Assembly (NCBI GenBank): GCA_902465115.1
Contig: CABQMC010000095.1
Location: 1-6,139, forward strand
Origin: an uncultured Collinsella sp.
Lineage (GTDB): Bacteria > Actinomycetota > Coriobacteriia > Coriobacteriales > Coriobacteriaceae
Length of the DNA: 6,139 nt
Reading direction: 5' to 3'
This document shows positions 1-5,152 of this stretch, one piece after another. The notes beneath the pieces were generated by a model. The model ran no database searches. It worked only from the letters and a program-made list of their open reading frames with translations, and had not been told where the DNA came from. The first letter of the stretch is position 1, and every line of letters begins with the position of its first letter. Made by a program: the position numbers and the translations under genes.

Positions 1-242
1 GAGGCATCCGGAATCCCACGCAACAGCAGCCAGCAGGCAATGCCGCCCGCGCCATAGATGGGGCAGCACGGCCCAAGCAAAAAGCCACTGTTGGCAAATC
101 GTCCGTGATTGAGCATGGCGCATACTGTCGACTCCCATGCCCAACCGCAAAACCCGTAAAAGGCAAACGAGAGCACCAGTGCCGAGAGTGGGCAGGTGGC
201 AAGCGTCGCGCCGTCAAATGCCATGTCGATCGCGGTCCCCAC
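1..242 (-). CDS. CmpB-like membrane protein, N-terminal part ('putative ABC transporter permease')
   Basis: Reading the reverse strand leftward from 242 gives 80 open codons that run off the window edge. After a short N-terminus there is a hydrophobic segment at about residues 17-36 containing FYGFCGWAWES, then NSGFLLGP (51-58), PIYG (61-64) and a second hydrophobic segment starting near 65. The order of a W-x-W-E end to the first helix, then N-x-GFL-x-GP, then PIYG is what I know from the PF06541 (ABC_trans_CmpB) family. That family is named as an ABC permease, but its biochemical role is not established. Two starts are possible. GTG at 242 has a GAGGAGAGG Shine-Dalgarno stretch about 7 nt upstream and lies 3 nt after the HD gene's stop. 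ATG at 224 is in the same frame with a weaker upstream purine run. I prefer GTG. The gene is evidently co-transcribed and translationally coupled with the HD gene. Family assignment is fairly sure; function is unknown. Confidence 0.8.
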   Translation of the reverse strand, partial: MGTAIDMAFDGATLATCPLSALVLSFAFYGFCGWAWESTVCAMLNHGRFANSGFLLGPCCPIYGAGGIACWLLLRGIPDA

Positions 243-245
243 CGT

Positions 246-782
246 CTACCCTCTCCTCTTTTCGCTCGATTCGCCACTCACGTCATCGTCCGCCTCGTCC
301 TTGCGCCGCAGACGACCGGCGACCGTCTCGCGCAGAGCGCACCATTTATCTGCCAGGCATACAATCCAAGCCTCACGACACGTCGGCGGCACTGGCACCA
401 GCGGAAACATATGCCGCACGATAATATTCCGTTCGCGCGGCGTCAGCTCAAAATCTTCCTCCGCACGTGCCAGGGCAAAAAACGGGTGACGAAAGCCATG
501 CAGCCGATGGCTTGGGTCGGGATCGTGCCAGTCATAGAGAAAGTAATCGTGCAGCAGGGCCCCGCGCAGCAATGAAGCACGGTCGACCGAAATGCCAGCA
601 CGGCCCAAGCGCTCGGCAAAGGACAGGCTCGCCCGCGCTACTGAAGTCACATGTGCATAGACCGTCACGTCGCCATGCTGGATAAACTCGTGTGTCAGGT
701 CCAAGCGGCCCGCCTGGGCCAGCTGGCGGGCGGCATAGTCGACCTCGTGCGCGATTTCTTCGGCACGAACGGCATCGGACAT
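246..782 (-). CDS. HD-domain phosphohydrolase family protein
   Basis: This is a 178-aa soluble protein with the metal-ligand pattern of HD hydrolases: H44 in YAHVTSVA, the doublet H78-D79 in ALLHDYFLYDWH, further histidines at H95 and H99 in HGFRHP, H124 in IVRHMFPL, and D145 in CLADKWCA. Proteins with this pattern usually bind one or two divalent metals and hydrolyse phosphate esters or nucleotides. The substrate cannot be read from the sequence. The last 20 or so residues are a charged Arg/Lys/Asp/Glu/Ser tail with no domain character. I chose the ATG at 782 because GGAAGGAGG lies 4 nt upstream; an in-frame ATG 12 codons earlier (818) lacks such a site and would add residues unlike the family. 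The gene is the first of a minus-strand pair with the CmpB-like gene, 3 nt apart, and diverges from the DXS-family gene. Confidence 0.85.
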   Translation of the reverse strand: MSDAVRAEEIAHEVDYAARQLAQAGRLDLTHEFIQHGDVTVYAHVTSVARASLSFAERLGRAGISVDRASLLRGALLHDYFLYDWHDPDPSHRLHGFRHPFFALARAEEDFELTPRERNIIVRHMFPLVPVPPTCREAWIVCLADKWCALRETVAGRLRRKDEADDDVSGESSEKRRG

Positions 783-867
783 GCTGCCTCCTTCCAGCGA
801 CTCACGGCGACAAGCCACGGCCTGTGCACAATCGATAAAACATCATGGAACATATCAGTATGGCATC

Positions 868-885
868 GGACAAAACGTTTTGCCC
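868..885. promoter_or_regulatory. CG-centred palindrome, possible LacI-type operator
   Basis: The 12-nt perfect palindrome CAAAACGTTTTG occupies 871-882. After one unpaired position on each side, GG (868-869) and CC (884-885) extend the symmetry. A palindrome of A/T-rich arms around a central CG is typical of LacI-family operators, including CcpA-type sites. It lies in the divergent intergenic region between the HD gene and the DXS-family gene, so a bound regulator could affect either or both. No regulator gene is in the window. The symmetry is seen; the function is inferred. Confidence 0.45.
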
Positions 886-896
886 CACCAGTTGGC

Positions 897-924
897 GAAT
901 TACCGCGCCGCCGTCACATATCAA
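897..924 (-). promoter_or_regulatory. possible promoter of the HD/CmpB-like pair
   Basis: On the minus strand, TTGATA (919-924) and TAATTC (897-902) are separated by 16 nt. That is an acceptable but imperfect match to sigma-70 -35 and -10 boxes. Transcription would start near 890 and run into the palindrome at 868-885, which would suit repression by a bound regulator. I saw no comparably good promoter on the plus strand for the DXS-family gene. Confidence 0.3.
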
Positions 925-959
925 ACGCCAAAATGTGCGAGACTGTCTTGTGCAATTGT

Positions 960-980
960 GCCGGCCGAGGGAGTGCCGGC
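960..980 (+). other. small GC-rich hairpin in the leader of the DXS-family gene
   Basis: GCCGGC at 960-965 can pair with GCCGGC at 975-980 around a 9-nt purine-rich loop. The same bases also form a direct repeat, GTGCCGGC at 958-965 and 973-980. The hairpin ends 13 nt before the GGAG ribosome-binding site of the gene at 1010. It could influence translation, but a chance match in GC-rich DNA is equally plausible. Confidence 0.25.
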
Positions 981-1009
981 GCACGATTCGCATGGAGTAA
1001 CCCACAACG

Positions 1010-2788
1010 ATGCTGCTTACGCAAACGACAACGCCCGAGGACGTCAAGGCTCTTAATCGCGCCGAGCTCCCGCAGCTCTGCGGCGAGATCCGCCAGGCAA
1101 TCCTCGAAAGCTCCGCCGCCGTCGGCGGGCACGTTGCCCCCAACTTGGGCGTCGTTGAGCTTACGGTTGCGCTTCATCGCGTATTTGACTCCCCCATCGA
1201 CAAGATTGTCTTTGACGTTTCGCACCAGACCTACGCCCACAAGGCGCTGACCGGGCGCGCGTACACTTATATCGATCCGGAGCGTTATGGTGAGGCTTCT
1301 GGCTTTGCCAATCCCGACGAGTCCGAGCACGACCTGTTCGCCATGGGTCACACCTCGACCTCGGTGAGCTTGGGCTGCGGCCTGGCGCACGCTCGTGACC
1401 TGGCGGGCGATGCATACAACGTCATTACCGTTATTGGCGACGGCTCGCTTTCGGGCGGCCTGGCGTTTGAGGGCTTTAACAATGCCGCCGAACTCGATAG
1501 CAACCTAATCATCATCGTCAATGACAACGACCAGTCCATCGCCGAGAACCACGGTGGCCTCTATCGCAATCTGGCCGAGCTGCGCGCCAGCAACGGCACC
1601 TGTGAGCGCAACGTTTTCCGCGCGATGGGGCTCGACTACCGCTACCTGGACGCCGGTAACGTGTTGGCCCTCGTCGACGCGTTGCAGGAACTGCGCAATA
1701 TCAATCATCCCATCGTGCTGCACGTTTCCACCGCCAAGGGCAAGGGCTTTGAGCCAGCCCAGAGCGATCCCGAGCGCTGGCATCATGTGGGGCCCTTCGA
1801 TATGGCAACCGGCCGCAAACTTTGCCCGGGCCATCCGAGCGAGCCTGCGCCGCGCACCTATGCCGACATTACGGGCGAGGCGCTCAGCGCCGCCATCGAG
1901 CGCGATCCGCAGGTCGTTGGCATCACGGCCGCCACGCCCTACATCATGGGCTTTACACCCGAGCTTCGCGCTGCCGCTGGCAAACAGTTCGTCGATGTGG
2001 GCATTGCCGAAGAGCATGCCGTAACCTTTGCCACCGCGCTTGCGCGCTCGGGCGCTAAGCCGGTCTTTGGCGTGTACGGTACGTTCCTGCAGCGCGCCTA
2101 CGACGAACTGTGGCACGACCTGTGCCTCAACGACGCCCCCGCAACCATCCTAGTGTTTGGCGCGTCGATCTTTGGCACCACGTCCGAGACGCACCTTTCG
2201 TTCTTTGATATTTCCATGCTGGGCGGTCTTCCCAACATGCACTACTTGGCGCCGGCCTGCATGGAGGAATATCTGTCCATGCTGAACTGGTCGCTCGATC
2301 ACCGCGAGCATCCCGTGGCGATCCGCGTACCGGGCATCGGCCTGGTAAGCCGTCCCGACCTTGCGCCCGCCGAAGACACCGACTACAGCGCCGTTCGCTA
2401 CAACGTGGTGCGCCGGGGTCGCGACGTTGCCGTGCTCGCACTTGGCGATTTCTTTGAGCTGGGCGAGCGCGTGACAAACCGCTTGGCTGCCGAGTACGGT
2501 ATCGAGGCCACGCTCGTCAACCCGCGCTATGCAACCGAGCTTGACCGCGAGTTCCTCGACAGTCTCGCCGCCGAGCATCGCGTTGTCGTCACCCTCGAGG
2601 ACGGCATCTTGGACGGCGGCTGGGGCGAGCGCGTCGCGTGCTATCTGGCCTGCACGCCTGTGCGCACGCGCACCTTCGGCATCGCCAAAGGCTTCCCCGA
2701 CCGCTACGACCCCAACGAGCTGCTCGCTCAGAACGGCATGACGGTCGAGAACATGGCCGCCGAAGCCGTAAGGCTACTCAACGAGTAA
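1010..2788 (+). CDS. DXS-family thiamine-diphosphate enzyme (1-deoxy-D-xylulose-5-phosphate synthase-like)
   Basis: This 592-aa protein has the full DXS layout: ThDP pyrophosphate domain (about 1-275), pyrimidine domain (about 283-445) and C-terminal transketolase domain (about 465-592). Cofactor features are intact: H41 in GGHVAPNLG, H72 in DVSHQTYAHK, H114 in GHTSTS, GDG at 143-145 followed by NDN at 171-173, and the activating glutamate E334 in GIAEEHAV. Y356, R362 and H395 match E. coli DXS Y392, R398 and H431. R420, D427 and R478 are replaced by G384, T391 and G442. The GPxDGH loop reads LDAGN (213-217), and the linker after NDN is about 28 residues shorter, so the protein is shorter than the usual 620-640 aa. 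True DXS joins pyruvate and glyceraldehyde 3-phosphate to start isoprenoid, thiamine and pyridoxal synthesis. This looks like a divergent paralogue group with uncertain acceptor specificity. The start is ATG 1010: a stop lies in frame at 998-1000, and GGAG at 994-997 sits 12 nt away, a rather long spacing. It is a single-gene unit with its own terminator. Automatic pipelines would probably name it dxs. Confidence 0.9.
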   Translation: MLLTQTTTPEDVKALNRAELPQLCGEIRQAILESSAAVGGHVAPNLGVVELTVALHRVFDSPIDKIVFDVSHQTYAHKALTGRAYTYIDPERYGEASGFANPDESEHDLFAMGHTSTSVSLGCGLAHARDLAGDAYNVITVIGDGSLSGGLAFEGFNNAAELDSNLIIIVNDNDQSIAENHGGLYRNLAELRASNGTCERNVFRAMGLDYRYLDAGNVLALVDALQELRNINHPIVLHVSTAKGKGFEPAQSDPERWHHVGPFDMATGRKLCPGHPSEPAPRTYADITGEALSAAIERDPQVVGITAATPYIMGFTPELRAAAGKQFVDVGIAEEHAVTFATALARSGAKPVFGVYGTFLQRAYDELWHDLCLNDAPATILVFGASIFGTTSETHLSFFDISMLGGLPNMHYLAPACMEEYLSMLNWSLDHREHPVAIRVPGIGLVSRPDLAPAEDTDYSAVRYNVVRRGRDVAVLALGDFFELGERVTNRLAAEYGIEATLVNPRYATELDREFLDSLAAEHRVVVTLEDGILDGGWGERVACYLACTPVRTRTFGIAKGFPDRYDPNELLAQNGMTVENMAAEAVRLLNE

Positions 2789-2831
2789 AAAACCTCCGCA
2801 AGGGAAGCACCCCTGCGGAGGTTTTTGTTTT
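2788..2831 (+). terminator. strong intrinsic terminator of the DXS-family gene
   Basis: A perfect 13-bp stem pairs 2788-2800 (AAAAACCTCCGCA) with 2814-2826 (TGCGGAGGTTTTT). It is extended by GGG 2802-2804 with CCC 2811-2813 around a 6-nt loop. The T-run on the 3' side continues as TTTTTGTTTT. It begins at the last base of the stop codon. Because the 5' side starts with an A-run, it could also terminate transcription coming from the right. Confidence 0.93.
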
Positions 2832-2841
2832 CACAGCTCAA

Positions 2842-2902
2842 TTATCTCAATCTGTAACATCTAGGGCCCGAATTCCCGTCTAACTGTTACAGATCTAGAT
2901 AA
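2842..2902. repeat. palindromic repeat unit 1 (core TCTCAATCTGTAACA)
   Basis: The left arm TTATCTCAATCTGTAACA (2842-2859) and the right arm TGTTACAGATCTAGATAA (2885-2902) are reverse complements at 16 of 18 positions and are separated by 25 nt. The left arm shares 15 consecutive bases with the left arm of the second unit 63 nt further on. The spacer sequence differs between the two units while its length is the same. This fits a hairpin-forming interspersed repeat (REP or MITE-like) in which the arms are conserved. Which of these it is cannot be settled from one window. Confidence 0.75.
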
Positions 2903-2921
2903 GACGTCTTAGTCCCAGACC

Positions 2922-2984
2922 TTTGTCTCAATCTGTAACAGATAGAGACCTTTTGGCCCTCCAGATGTTACAGATTGAGACAAA
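2922..2984. repeat. palindromic repeat unit 2 (perfect 19-bp arms)
   Basis: TTTGTCTCAATCTGTAACA (2922-2940) is repeated as its exact reverse complement at 2966-2984, with a 25-nt spacer containing ACCTTTTGG. As RNA this would form a 19-bp hairpin on either strand. Together with unit 1 it gives four copies of ATCTGTAACA in alternating orientation within 143 nt. There is no T-run after the 3' arm, so it is not a classical intrinsic terminator. No transposase lies nearby in the window. Confidence 0.85.
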
Positions 2985-3013
2985 ACAGCGAGGCGGGCCG
3001 CCACATCTGCAAG

Positions 3014-3050
3014 AACCACCACAAAGGTGCCTGTCCCCTTTGTAGTGGTT
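3014..3050. repeat. REP-like hairpin with the CCTGTCCCC motif
   Basis: AACCACCACAAAGG (3014-3027) pairs with CCTTTGTAGTGGTT (3037-3050), 13 of 14 positions, around a 9-nt loop. The top strand reads GGTGCCTGTCCCCTTTGT across the loop and right arm. From memory, its complement, with GGGGACAGGCACC, is a frequent interspersed motif in many bacterial genomes, and I associate it with REP sequences mobilised by RAYT (IS200-like) transposases. A diverged copy of the motif, CCTGTCCCTTTTTAGT, occurs at 3224-3239 in the same orientation. Two further Ts follow the stem, so weak terminator activity is possible. The hairpin is seen; the REP assignment is inferred. Confidence 0.55.
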
Positions 3051-3285
3051 TTAAGTCATGGTCGGTGCGAAAAACGAATAACCGTTCATACGCGATCTCC
3101 TTACTTATATATGCGTCGCGTTGCCGCCATTATAGCGACCGCTGTGATCGATCATGCCGTCTGCAAAACGCTATTTCAGCTGCAATATTCGACGTTTGCC
3201 CAGATAAAACCTGCCAAAATAAACCTGTCCCTTTTTAGTAGGTACAATAACCCATAAGGTAAGTATGTTTCTGAGTTATTTCGTG

Positions 3286-3315
3286 TTGACCCATTTGAGC
3301 GCGATAGGGTATAAC
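3286..3315 (+). promoter_or_regulatory. sigma-70-type promoter of the amino-acid ABC operon
   Basis: TTGACC (3286-3291) and TATAAC (3310-3315) are separated by 18 nt. Each box matches the sigma-70 consensus at five of six positions. Transcription would start around 3322, leaving a leader of about 37 nt before the ATG at 3359, too short for a known amino-acid riboswitch. It is the best promoter in the window and fits a well-expressed binding protein. Confidence 0.75.
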
Positions 3316-3358
3316 TCTACTCAACCGCTAGGGATTTTATTGAGAAAGGTGTTCTACC

Positions 3359-4354
3359 ATGAGCAAGAACCTCTCCCAGCAGGTCGTTCTCGACCGCCGC
3401 GGCTTCGTTGCCGCCACCTTCGCAACCGTCGCCGGCCTTGGTCTTGCCGGCTGCTCCGACACCAGCGCCGAGGCCGACAAGGGTTCCGCCGCCGGTTCCT
3501 CCAAGAGCTCCGAGGATACCGAGGCTTCCACCACGCTCGACGCCAAGGCATTCGACAAGCTCGTCGGCAACGGCCCCAAGGCCGATGACGATGCCGTCGC
3601 CGCCAGCACCTGGGCCACGGCCGTCAAGGACGCCGGCGTCTTTAAGATCGGTGGCGTTCAGACTTCCACGCTCTTCTCCCTCCTCAACGAGAAAGACGGT
3701 CAGACCCGTGGCTTCGATGCCGGTATCGCGCAGCTCCTGTCCAACTACATCCTGGGCGAGAACAAGGTCGAGATCACCCAGGTGACCTCGGACACGCGCG
3801 AGTCCGTCCTGCAGAACGGCCAGGTCGACGCTGTCTTCGCCACCTACACCATCACTGACGAGCGCAAGAAGCTCGTCTCCTTTGCCGGTCCCTACTACTA
3901 CACCCAGCAGGCTATCCTAGTGCTCGCCGACAACGACGACATCAAGAGCGTCGACGACCTGGCCGATAAGAACGTCGCCGTCCAGTCCGGCTCCAACGGC
4001 CCCGCCATTCTGGAGGAGTTCGCCCCCAAGGCCAGCCAGCAGGAGTTCAAGACCGACGAGGAGGCCCGTCAGGCACTCCAGCAGGGTCGCGTTGACGCCT
4101 ACGTCATCGATAACAACATGCAGCAAAGCGCCCTGGTCCGCGAGCCCGGTAAGTACAAGATCGCCGGCAAGCCCTTCGGCAGCAAGGAGCCCTATGGTAT
4201 CGGCCTGCCGCTCGATTCCGACGGCGTCGCCTTTGTCAACGACTTCCTTAAGAGGATTGAGGACGATGGCACTTGGACCGAGCTGTGGCAGATCTGCATC
4301 GGCGACCGTACGGGCGACACCAATGTTCCCGAGCTGCCCGAGATCGGCGCCTAG
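3359..4354 (+). CDS. polar amino-acid ABC transporter solute-binding lipoprotein
   Basis: This 331-aa extracytoplasmic protein should capture an amino acid, probably glutamate, glutamine or similar, and deliver it to the permeases encoded just downstream. The N-terminus has D-R-R-G-F (12-16), a hydrophobic stretch (17-31) and a lipobox LAGC with the lipidated Cys at 32; the twin arginine suggests possible Tat export. A Ser/Ala/Glu-rich linker (33-60) tethers the binding domain. The periplasmic-binding-protein fold (SBP_bac_3 type) runs from about 95 to 315, with GFDAGIAQLL (118-127), QNGQVDAVFATYTITDERKK (152-171), FAGPYYYTQQAILV (175-188) and GRVDAYVIDNN (243-253). In this family the Arg (R169) usually binds the ligand carboxylate and an Asp (here D251) the amino group. 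It resembles Corynebacterium GluB in the TRESVLQNG to GPYYYTQQ part but lacks the KFDQPG segment. The start is supported by GAGAAAGG 9 nt upstream and by the signal peptide. It is the first gene of the operon. Confidence 0.93.
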   Translation: MSKNLSQQVVLDRRGFVAATFATVAGLGLAGCSDTSAEADKGSAAGSSKSSEDTEASTTLDAKAFDKLVGNGPKADDDAVAASTWATAVKDAGVFKIGGVQTSTLFSLLNEKDGQTRGFDAGIAQLLSNYILGENKVEITQVTSDTRESVLQNGQVDAVFATYTITDERKKLVSFAGPYYYTQQAILVLADNDDIKSVDDLADKNVAVQSGSNGPAILEEFAPKASQQEFKTDEEARQALQQGRVDAYVIDNNMQQSALVREPGKYKIAGKPFGSKEPYGIGLPLDSDGVAFVNDFLKRIEDDGTWTELWQICIGDRTGDTNVPELPEIGA

Positions 4355-4442
4355 GCAGCGAGCCTGGTAACGGCCGCAACGAAACCATATGGAAACGCAT
4401 GATGCGCTTTATTGCGGTAAACTGTTTCCTCACTGAGTTGTC

Positions 4443-4475
4443 GGGGCTTCCGTACACACGGGAGCCCCTTTCCTT
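4443..4475 (+). terminator. stem-loop between binding-protein and permease genes (partial terminator)
   Basis: GGGGCTTCCGT (4443-4453) pairs with ACGGGAGCCCC (4458-4468) over 11 bp, including one G-T wobble, around an ACAC loop, and is followed by TTTCCTT. The short, interrupted T-run suggests leaky termination or an RNA-stabilising 3' end rather than full stop. A stem-loop at this place is common in binding-protein ABC operons, where it makes the first cistron more abundant. The next gene's AGGAGG (4482-4487) follows immediately. Confidence 0.75.
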
Positions 4476-4492
4476 ATCGGCAGGAGGTCCGC

Positions 4493-5152
4493 ATGAGTCT
4501 CTCCGAGCTCTGGTCGCTCTATGGCCAGAACTATATCGACGCGCTGCTAGCAACCTGGGGCATGACGCTTGAGTCGTTTGCCATCGCCATGGTGCTGGCC
4601 GTCGCCGTCACCGTGATGCGTGTGTCGCCGCTCAAGCCGCTGCGCGTCTTTGGCGACCTGTATGTCCAGGTCTTCCGCAACATCCCCGGCATCGCGCTGC
4701 TCATCATCATCGTCTACGCGCTGCCGCCGCTCAAGGTCGTCCTGCCCTACCGCACCTGCGTTATCGTCGCCACGGTCCTTTTGGGCTCGGCCTTTGGTTC
4801 CGAAAACTTTATGAGCGGCATCAACACCGTCGGCGTCGGCCAGGTGGAAGCCGCCCGCTCGCTCGGCATGAGCTTCAGCCGTATCCTCGCTAAGATCGTG
4901 ATTCCGCAGGCGCTGCGTTCGAGCGTGCTGCCCATGACCAACCTCTTTATCGCCGTCATGCTCACCACCGCGCTCGGCAGCCAGGTGCCGCTTAAGCCGC
5001 AGGAACTCACCGGCGTGGTGAGCTACATCAATACCCGCTCGCTCGGCGGCGTCGCCGCGTTCTTTATCTCGGCGCTCGGCTACCTGGGCACGGCCTTTGT
5101 GGTGAGCCACATTGGCAACTACATCGATAAGAAGGTGAGGATCCTCCGATGA
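4493..5152 (+). CDS. polar amino-acid ABC transporter permease 1 (GluC-like, HisM/GlnP type)
   Basis: This 219-aa inner-membrane protein forms half of the channel of the amino-acid importer. About five hydrophobic segments are visible, at roughly 18-42, 60-79, 88-106, 145-163 and 186-206. After the second helix boundary comes FRNIPG (61-66), matching the FRN/GTP segment of this permease class. The EAA loop that docks on the ATPase is at 115-142: GVGQVEAARSLGMS, then IPQALR. Its length is typical for HisM/GlnP-type subunits. The ATG at 4493 has a near-perfect AGGAGG 5 nt upstream. Its stop overlaps the next gene's start in ATGA, so the two permeases are translationally coupled and probably form a heterodimer. 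By position and sequence it corresponds to GluC of the actinobacterial glutamate importer, though the substrate is inferred. Confidence 0.92.
   Translation: MSLSELWSLYGQNYIDALLATWGMTLESFAIAMVLAVAVTVMRVSPLKPLRVFGDLYVQVFRNIPGIALLIIIVYALPPLKVVLPYRTCVIVATVLLGSAFGSENFMSGINTVGVGQVEAARSLGMSFSRILAKIVIPQALRSSVLPMTNLFIAVMLTTALGSQVPLKPQELTGVVSYINTRSLGGVAAFFISALGYLGTAFVVSHIGNYIDKKVRILR

Larger units (their letters stand above)
2789..3358. other. gene-free intergenic region with repeats and a promoter
   Basis: No convincing gene lies between the DXS-family stop and the ABC binding-protein start. Open frames here (for example plus-strand 2975-3238 and 3027-3257) lack a good ribosome-binding site, cross the palindromes and show no recognisable protein features. 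The stretch holds the terminator, two inverted-repeat units (2842-2902, 2922-2984) with a 10-bp palindrome AAGACGTCTT at 2901-2910 between them, a REP-like hairpin (3014-3050) and the operon promoter (3286-3315). Bases 3053-3220 are more A/T-rich than the surrounding genes, and I see nothing identifiable in them. Confidence 0.8.

Noticed and set aside
105..575. 156-codon plus-strand open frame
   Set aside because: It is antisense to the HD gene and the CmpB-like gene, has no domain character and no good ribosome-binding site. It is a shadow of high-GC coding sequence.
880..925. Plus-strand promoter for the DXS-family gene (TTGGCG near 892)
   Set aside because: No acceptable -10 box lies at 16-18 nt. 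The best candidate, around CATATC, matches poorly, so I do not annotate it.
1505..2116. 203-codon minus-strand open frame within the DXS-family gene
   Set aside because: It is low-complexity Ala/Gly/Arg/Val protein antisense to a clearly homologous enzyme, as expected for antisense frames in GC-rich codons.
2842..2984. CRISPR-like array
   Set aside because: The repeated core alternates in orientation and forms inverted pairs. There are only four copies, with no direct-repeat/spacer periodicity and no cas genes.
2975..3257. Two overlapping small plus-strand open frames (87 and 76 codons) as possible small genes
   Set aside because: They start in or near the repeats, lack Shine-Dalgarno sites, have non-coding-like composition and overlap each other.
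3316..3358. Riboswitch or attenuator leader for the amino-acid operon
   Set aside because: Only about 37 nt separate the predicted transcription start from the ATG. No stable alternative stems or leader peptide are visible.
4547..5110. 187-codon minus-strand open frame
   Set aside because: It is rich in His, Asp, Glu, Arg and Gly, as expected when hydrophobic membrane codons are read in antisense. The permease on the plus strand explains the region.
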